A stretch of 64,000 nt of DNA from Mimachlamys varia. Lineage: Eukaryota; Mollusca; Bivalvia; Pectinida; Pectinidae. Numbering within the stretch: position 1 is the stretch's first letter; every line of letters begins with the position of its first letter. The notes under the pieces are model-generated. The model was given only the letters and a program-made list of their open reading frames with translations, was not told the origin of the DNA and did no database searches. A program made the position numbers and the translations under genes. Shown here piece after piece: positions 23,101-32,100 of the stretch. The DNA is taken from NCBI GenBank assembly GCA_947623455.1, contig OX392536.1, forward strand, positions 36,089,465 to 36,153,464. The letters are read 5' to 3'.

Positions 23101-26100
23101 TGTGAGAAAGCCAGTTGAAATTGAATGCGACGCAAGCAAAGACGGCCTTGGAGCTGTTCTGATACAAGAAGGTAGAGTTGTCGCATACGCTTCCAGATCT
23201 CTTACAGATGCTGAAACAAGATACGCCCAAATTGAAAAAGAAATGCTCGCGATTCTATACTCGTGCAGCAAGTTTCACAGCTACATATTTGGGAAAGAGG
23301 TAACTGTATACTCAGAGCATAAGCCCCTAGAGACACTCTTCAGGAAGACACTCTTATCAGCACCTATGAGAATACAGAAGATGATGATAAGACTGCAGTG
23401 GTATGACATATCAGTTGTATACTGCAAGGGCAAAGACATGCATGTGTCTGATGCATTGTCACGTGTATTCCTACCTCCAAGAGTCGGTGAAGAAGAAGAT
23501 GATATACTATCAGTTATCAGCATGATATCAGTCAGCACTTAGAAGTATACTGAAATCCAGTCAGCAACAAGTAGACATTACACACCGAGATAATCGTTTC
23601 CTGATGGGTCATCCATATATACTTGACCCATTTTTGTGGTTTAGCAGGCGCTTGATCATTGTACTAAGAATATGGGTTTTTGTATAATCGATACCCTAAA
23701 ATTTCGATAATAAGCCTGAATCGAAAGTAGGCCGGCTTAGAAAATAAGCCATGGATTTCGTGCAATCAAGTATATCTTGAAAATATGCCGTACTTGTAAG
23801 TAAGCCTCGGATTTCTTGCAGTGAAATATATGTCTAAAAAATAAGCTGACTATTTATTTGTTATCTTGGCACTAATTGTCATAACCCTGTGTTGTTTTGT
23901 TATCATTGAAACCCCATTTAATGTTTGTAACGGTATTGTTCAAGAATCTTCCTGTATTGACTTCCGTTGTGGCCGGATTCTACAAATGTATTTGATAACA
24001 GCTCAGGTGCGTTACCTGTGTCGGTTTTTTTACACCAGGACAATATATCTAGATCTTGCTAATCATGTGCAATTACATCGCTCGCGGTGATCACTTACAT
24101 GGCTATTCGGGTATTGTTTATACGCTTCGCTACACCCCACGACTGGTGTTTATATATTTCAGCTTACACAAAGCACCTACGATTTATCTCAAATTGTAGG
24201 ACAGCCAGTATGATTTTCTGTTTTAATGTGCCGCTAACGGTAAATGACATATATTAATATAATAATTATGCAAGCATAAGGTTTATGGCCGACTTTGACG
24301 CGACGCGATGGGTGGCGACGGGACGGGACGTTACGGACATGGTAACAATATATGCCACCTCTATTTATGGCGGGGGCATACAAATATTAAGATCGGTATG
24401 AACAGGTCGTTTTTACAAGGATCATATACCACACAGAAGTAAACTGCCGCATGCACCTAGCAGAACAACTCAAAAGGTCACATTATACTGACAACGGGCG
24501 AACCAGTCGATCCACTCCCATAGTAGAGAGAAACTTTCGAATTAAACTAAACTGAAGTTATTTTAGTAAAGTACATCTTCATAGTAGATAAACCTTACGT
24601 GGTTGTATCCTTTCTAGATCAACCGATCAGGTATTGCTGTCCACTTAATTAATATCTCTCCTCCAAATGAAACTCAAAATCTACCTCATCTTAGCTCAAT
24701 GATGTTCTTTAATTTCTCACCTTGACTGCAGTAAAGCTATTATTCCTGCAGCTATTCCCCCTAGCAAGCCTTAAGTGTTTATTTTCAACAAATCACTATA
24801 TATAGGAACATTTCTAAACCTATTCACAAATGATAGTCGTAACGATGTAACGAATTAACGACCCATCTCATTACTCTGTATCGTAGAGAAAGTATTTGGA
24901 CGGTGTGTGCGTAAATTTGTGTAGCATTACTTAATTGACTACCAAATTCTCACCTATCATCAATCATGTTTCAGATTAGGTGTCAACTGTAACAAAAGAC
25001 ACATGATGTTTTATTAATTGCTTATTTTGTACTTCGCATTGTTTATCCATCTTTATTGCTCGAGGCTCACCTCATACCTCCCGCATCCATTACCTACCTC
25101 CCCGTTCTTTCTTCTCTACTTTCCGGCCTCCTATTCCAGAAGCTTACATCCTGTCTCTCCACATTGTTGACTCCTAACTCTCTCTATAGTTCACTCAGTG
25201 CTGTACTCGGGCCTTCTCAGGCCGCTATGGCGGCCATCCTGGTTTTCAGACCAACCCGAAAAAACAACATTTGGTCTCAGGTTTCAGCTCAATCCTACTG
25301 GTGGTAGTTGAGAAGTAGTTTAAAATGTGTTTTTCAAAATTGCGGCTGTGACGTTCGTCTTGCATTTCGGACCGACCTGAAAAAACCAACTTTGTCTGGA
25401 CCATCTCAGGATCATTTCAGTTAAGTTTCAGCTCATTCAAATGAGTGAAATTTGAGAAGTTTATTAAAATGTGTTTTTCAAGATTGCGGCTGTGACGGCT
25501 ATATTGGATTTTAGACCGACCCGAACAATATTAACACTTGGTCAGGACTATCTCAGGATCATTTCAAAGAAGTTTCAGCTCAATTCCAATACCGTCTCAT
25601 AGAGAAAAGTTCTTTGACAAACCTGTCGAGTTCTAGAAGAAGCAGCGTAATAACTTGCTACATGCTATAGCGTGTACTCAAAATCCCTCATACAAACAAG
25701 ATTTGACATATTGTTCAAGGTCACAGGGGACACACACGTTAAAACTAGACTCTCCCCATCTTAACTAAACCAACATTAATTCATATTGTATGAATAATCA
25801 TTTGACAAAAAATGCAAGAAACAGCGAAAAGATAATTTAAGGTGTTCCGTGATTGACAAATGAACAAAGCTAGGGGTACCCCGCACGCGTTTTAATTTGC
25901 CTGCCTTTGAAGGTTCGTATAATCATGATAGTAGTATCACAGGTCTTTATCCAACTGTCCATCAAAATTTGCTTGCCTATTTGCCAAAAGATCCTGTCCA
26001 CGGAGGTGCTATGTTATAGTCAATAGTACGACTTCTGCGCTCGAAAAAAAACTGTGTTAACGAAAAGGTAATGCATTTTAGAACACTGACATAAAAACAT

Positions 26101-29100
26101 ATTCGCTATACACTCCATGTTTTATATGGAAATATTGCATCTGGACTCATATTCGGCAATTCGAATATCTGTCAATCTGAAATGAAAAGTAAATTGCAGG
26201 ACATCTTTTATATGTCTGAAGTATAACATATTGATAATTAAGATCGTGTATCATCTATTTCATAAAAAATGCTCAAAACCTCTGACTAAAAAAATAGTAA
26301 TTACTGAAACGTCCGGAGGAATAAAGCTCTTCTTAGACGGCATCCGCCATTTAAATTAAGGTTATATCCAGGTCATCGTCGGAAACCCACGGTACACGTC
26401 TCTGACGCTTGCATACCGTGGGCTAGAATAGATGGAAACCCTCATTTTTAGTACTAAAATAGTAGCCAATCATTTCGATACTTTTATCCATGATTTATTT
26501 CTAGCCGGGACATTCAGCGGGGGTATCCCGTTTAATTTGTAGCACCGCCTGTCAACAAAACCGGTCGATTGAGTTATAATTGTGTCGATCGTGTAGGAAT
26601 GTAGTGTCCTACTATACAGAAATGGACATCGGTGTAATGCCTACAGAAATAATCTAACAGAGTGTCACGATAAACAACCATTCTGATTGGTCGTATCTCC
26701 GAATAAACTTCTATTCGGGGAAACAAGGATTTACAACTTTTCTAGCCCAAGGTGTGGAAGCGTCAGACAAGGGTACCGTGGGTTTCCGACGATGCATCCA
26801 AGAAGTTGTCCTCAAAGTGAGATATCGGGCATCATTCTAAATCACAAGAAGTAGGCATACTAATGAGCCAATGACATCTTCCAACGGCACAAGTTAAAGA
26901 TGAACAACTCTTTCATGTTTTAGGATTAATTTTAATCAAAAGACAATTTGTCACTGTGTATGATCAATTCCTATATCATTTATTTAATTTGGTGTAGTGA
27001 TGTAATAAGCTGCAGACCCGTACTAAAAATTACTGACTTGGCGATTATGGGTACGAGTCATCAACATCTAATTATTAACACAGTGTATCATAAACAATGT
27101 GTGTATTTGACCTGTGATGTTATCATAATATTCGAATTCGCGTGACGGCAACATGAAGTAACAGGTTATCGAATTCCCCGTATAACATATTGATAACAGA
27201 GTAATTTGTTTCTTTTTTATTCTTATGAATAACAGCTTTTTGACTTGAATTTCGTCCCATTTCTTTACACAATAATATCAAAGAACTCCCCAAACCGGTG
27301 AAAGGCAAATCACGTATTATCGATCCAAAGGGAAAACCTAAATCTACAACACATTGTTTTCGAAACACAAGTATTGGAATCAGCATTCGAACACTAAACG
27401 TTTTTCAATACACTTCTCGATCGCGAAGTCTACAGAAAAGGGTTTCATGTTGCAAAGGTTTTTCCCCCGATCAGGTACTGTAAATTGAAAATATTTTTAA
27501 CACTTTTAGATATCTCTACACGTGACAGAAATCAACTTTCATATCTATCCCGATGCGAAACATGCTAGATTTGTACTAGGAGATTACAACAAAGTACTGG
27601 CTTGGTGTAGCAAATTCATATTCTTTGTAACACTGCAGTATTGGAATAAAAAAACAAACGGTTAATAAATGTTTTACTTTCGTTTATAGGTTAATTCCAG
27701 TAGAATTTCCGAGTCCCAGAGAAGAAGGCGAGTTTGATGTACGCCGAGAAGAAGGCAAGCTTGATGTACGCCGCACATTGTCACGACAAGCTTTAGACCG
27801 ACTGGATATGTACATGAACTACACAGACTTTGCAGACTTCCTGTCGCTAGTGAATATCACCACCTCAATGGTCAGCATAAGAAATACTGGATCTGACGTC
27901 AGAATCGGAGATGACATCCTGGTCGACATTGTGTTGTACAACGGAAGAGGAAAGCGGTCAACACGAGGAGGTGACATGCTCAGGGTTTGGCTACGAGAAC
28001 CTTCCCTTCAAGCTTCCGTTTCCGGTTATGTGACCGACCATGACAACGGGTCCTACACGGGAATTGTCAAAGCTATGTGGGCCGGCAATCCAGAGCTAAT
28101 GTTTGCTATTGGAAATACAAAAGAACATATTGGAATTTATATGAATATGGTACATAAATATGGTTTGTCACAGTTCCTCATAGCAGGATTCAAAAAACAA
28201 AATGTGGCAGAGTCAAGCTTATGTAGCGTTGTACCACATATTCCTAACGTAACAGATTACTGTAACTTTACAACCCAGAACTATAACTTCTCTTTTTTCT
28301 GTGATAAACCCAAAACCTTAGGCTGTGAAGATTGGACTGTGTATGGACGTTCCTTTGCAAACCCTTGTAACGCGAAGCAAAAATCATTATTCTTGTAAGT
28401 ATATACACTTATGATGTTTGTTTCACCCTTTATCCGGCCCCATTATATCATAGCTTTAGGTCATCTACAAGTTTGTACATTCACACTCCTGGAAAGCGAG
28501 GCAAAACTTCTTAGTACATTTCGTTTTTGTTTCGACATCAATAAAACACAATTATATCATAACTCTATGTCATCTATATTTTGAAGACTATGTCAATATG
28601 TACAACACCTTCAATAATGGTATAATTAAACGCAAAATAAAAGAATTAAAACCAAGTTTGAAAATGCAATGAATCTATCAACTTAAATGATCATGTTTCG
28701 AGATATATGAATATGCTTTAAACGGTTAGAAACATTAATTAAAACTGTTTACATTGATTAATTCTGAAGCCATGGTATCTCGGTGTATGTTGCTCTGACG
28801 ATTTGTATTTACTTGTGGTAATCCGAACCTATCTTAGTATTTACATCCCTGTTTAACCTATCCAGGGTCACAATAATTCGATGTACAAACTTTCCTCAGC
28901 ATATCATTGTTTCCGTAGTAAATGCCAAGTGATGATGATCTGTATACGTACGAGTATGATTTGAATAAGACAAACCAAATGATTTGTAGTTATAAAAATC
29001 ATATAAATCAGATGATGTGCTGCTTTACTTTTGCCTTACAATGTTAAGTTCTTCAACTATTTATATATTTCAGACACTACAAATATTTTAAGAAAAGTGT

Positions 29101-32100
29101 GGGGAAGCTAACCATATTAGCCGGTAAGTACTGTAGTGATTAGTACGTTGTTGGTTTTATACAATTATCTAAAATAGATATTTTTTGTCAATATATTAAT
29201 TTATGTATAGCCTCTTCAGGTATAATAGCTCGCATGTAAAACATTTATTGTATATGAAAAACAGTTGGCGTTTCTTCTTTTGTCTTGTCCCAGAACGAAC
29301 TGTACATGTCAATCTATTAAATGACATGCTTTTGTTTGTTTTGTTTAACGATACTTCCGATTAATTTACGTATTTCCCCTTTCTTTTTAACAACGCTTTA
29401 TTAGCAAATAGGACTGTTGCATCACGTTTAAGAACATGGGATAGTAAAATTGTTGTGGTAAAATTGTAAGCAAAAGTTTTCTGACGATAAACCCATTAAT
29501 TGATATGTTCAAATAAAATGAAAGAGGTTGATACATTGTAATAAGTATTTAACATCAAATTGGAATGTGTTTTATCTTTTCATTACTTGGATAGCAAATG
29601 GACTGGTTGCGTATTAAATATAATTGACAAATTTACAGAAACAAATGGTCGGTGACAAAAATTAAGAGAAACCCGAATAATTAACACAACAATGATATGA
29701 AATCAAAATTGATTAACCTAGGAGCAAAGTAGAAACAAAGGAAAGATTTGCATGGATACCTTTTAAAATATGCAAGAATAAGACCAGGTGTTCCGGAAGA
29801 GTATTCTGGCCCACATCCAAGTAAATGTTACGTCTTCAAAGGGAAACCTTCGGCATCATTCTGAATGTAGGCAAAATAATGAGCATTTTCAATCTTCGTA
29901 GCATACACGGATACAAAATATCTCTCAATGATACCAAGATGGCGACCATAGCCTTTATCGAAATATGTTTCTATTTCCTTTTCGTAAGTACAATGTATAT
30001 TCATCAACAGCCGAATCTATTTCGAAAATCTCGGTATTCAGATTAAGCCCTAGAATAATCAACTAACTGTGATAAAATATGTTGATAAGTAACACAGTAT
30101 CGCAACACCAGATCTAGCCAATTTATTGGAACATATAGGCAAGCAACAAAGCGTTTTGCAGATCAAAACATACACAGAGGTGTACAGGTCACAGGTATAT
30201 AGAACAGTCAAACTAGACTATCGGATATCTGAAAAAATTGTGTCGTTTTAATGGTCCCAAGAAGAACTCAATACCATTCTGGTTTCTCATCGGTTTTAAC
30301 CATCCTCAGGTATTGCAAATCGAATCCCGAGTTGTGCCAAGCTTGGAAATAACGTTAAAGTTGTCAAGTTTACAATTTAAAATTGCCGCCGACAAACCGC
30401 AAAATCCACAAATCACTTTTCTTGTGAAATGCCTATATGCATCATTGTATTGTTTGCCTGTTGGTATTTCCAATTCTTATATCAAAATAACTGTCCTCGA
30501 ACACTTTGCTATGTGAGGGTGTGAGGGTGATATTTAATGTGCCAAATGTAGATTTTTCAGGCTGCTCAGTTGATCTCTGTACATTTCAAACTGACTGAAA
30601 ATCAATGGCACATTATACTGAAAAGGAAAATAGCACTCACAATCTTTTAGTTTCATTTTAATATCAAATGACTAAAAATTTGAAGTGACTTGTTCTGCTA
30701 CGATGCATTGATTATGATTTATCCCTTTGTGCACAAAACTCATGATGTGGTAGAATTATCAGTGACTGCAATAGTTGCTCTTAGAACTGCAGCCGAGACA
30801 CACAAAATGAAACCGACTTTAGGTTTGCTATACAGTGTAGTTTTTAAAGATGCTGAGCTGTTCATATCAAGGTGCAGACACGCAAAACCTTTTGCGCAAA
30901 TCACGTGAAGGTAGACACGAGTATAGTGTTGTATTGTGTTTACAGTTCGAGTGATTTTATATTTAAAGCGGCGGGTGACAATGACATCATTGTCTTTTTA
31001 TATGTCCCCCAGCATAGATTCTCAAACGAGTCTGTCTGTATGACCATGGGAAGCAGGGTGATCCGGACATTATAGCATTTGCCACTAAATTTGGGCATCC
31101 CATGCATGTTTGACACTCTGCTTTAATTTCACTCTCAAAAGGGGTACGATACTGTGTCATATGCATTGGAAAGCCAACATCTCCAAAGACCTTGCCAGAT
31201 AGCTTTGCATGCTCCAAGGAATATCCGACCTATACAATCTGAAAGACGAAACATTTTCTAAAATGGAACATTTTATTTGCAAACTTTTCTTGTTGTTGTT
31301 GTGCTTCTTGATTCCTTGGGATACATAATAAGGGCTGAAACAACACTCCTCTAATAGAAACGGTTCTGGGAGATACTCTTCAGCTCGGCCCATGTCATTA
31401 CGGCTGCCGTCACCTCTTCATCGATGCTTCTGCCCATATCTGATTTGGTCGACCCGCTTTCCGCTACAGTATCCGTTTAGATTCAAGTCATGGATCAGTC
31501 TGGTTATTTGAAACAGGCTTGCGGAGCCCATGGCCGATCCATCCCCATCCCCACCCCACCCGTTTTTCATCTCGAACTCGATTGAAGTTTGTCCAGTCCT
31601 GTCCCACAATTGTTCATTAGAAAGGGTTTCTAGCCACCTAATATTGATGATGTTCCGCAGACATCTGTTCGTGAATGGAAAGTTCACGATCGGAAAATTG
31701 AAATCATCACGTTTATCGTATAGCTTAGTAGTAAGCTGTCCATGTTGGTCTTAGTTGAAGAGCAATCTATGATGTTTCACTCAGAATATCCAAATGTCTA
31801 CTTTGGTACCCGTCTTCCCGCTTCCAGACCCGGCATGATTATCGAGAGCACACGTTAGTTTCATATTTAGAATTACAGGTTTTACATGTATAGGTGAGGT
31901 ACACATATACACACACTGGGCGTTTTCATCACAGGTGGTCAATCCATTGTACTCAGTGTGCTTTTCTTAACCTCAAAAACATAAAAAAAAAAATTCAAAA
32001 TCTCTCCAGAAAAGTGCCTGTATTTCTTCTCCATCATTCAACCTTATCATATACCAAAAACTGTGTAGTTAAACCGATAATGAATACTTTTGAGAAATTA

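Larger units (their letters stand above)
20683..23592 (+). mobile_element. Ty3-type LTR retrotransposon remnant in NXPE intron 1
   Basis: The layout is: probable 5' LTR end (to 20879), primer-binding site (20880-20891), gag with two zinc knuckles, protease, reverse transcriptase and RNase H. It then stops; no integrase and no 3' LTR were found. There are at least three frameshifts and two in-frame stops, so it is dead. It sits in the same orientation as the host gene. The LTR start is a guess from a TGTA near 20683, matching the TACA end at 20876-20879. Domain order and motifs are those of Metaviridae-type (Ty3) elements. Confidence 0.85.

Noticed and set aside
31418..31687. An 89-codon minus-strand frame as a host gene
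   Set aside because: It is LINE C-terminal sequence fused to RT-element sequence with frameshifts.
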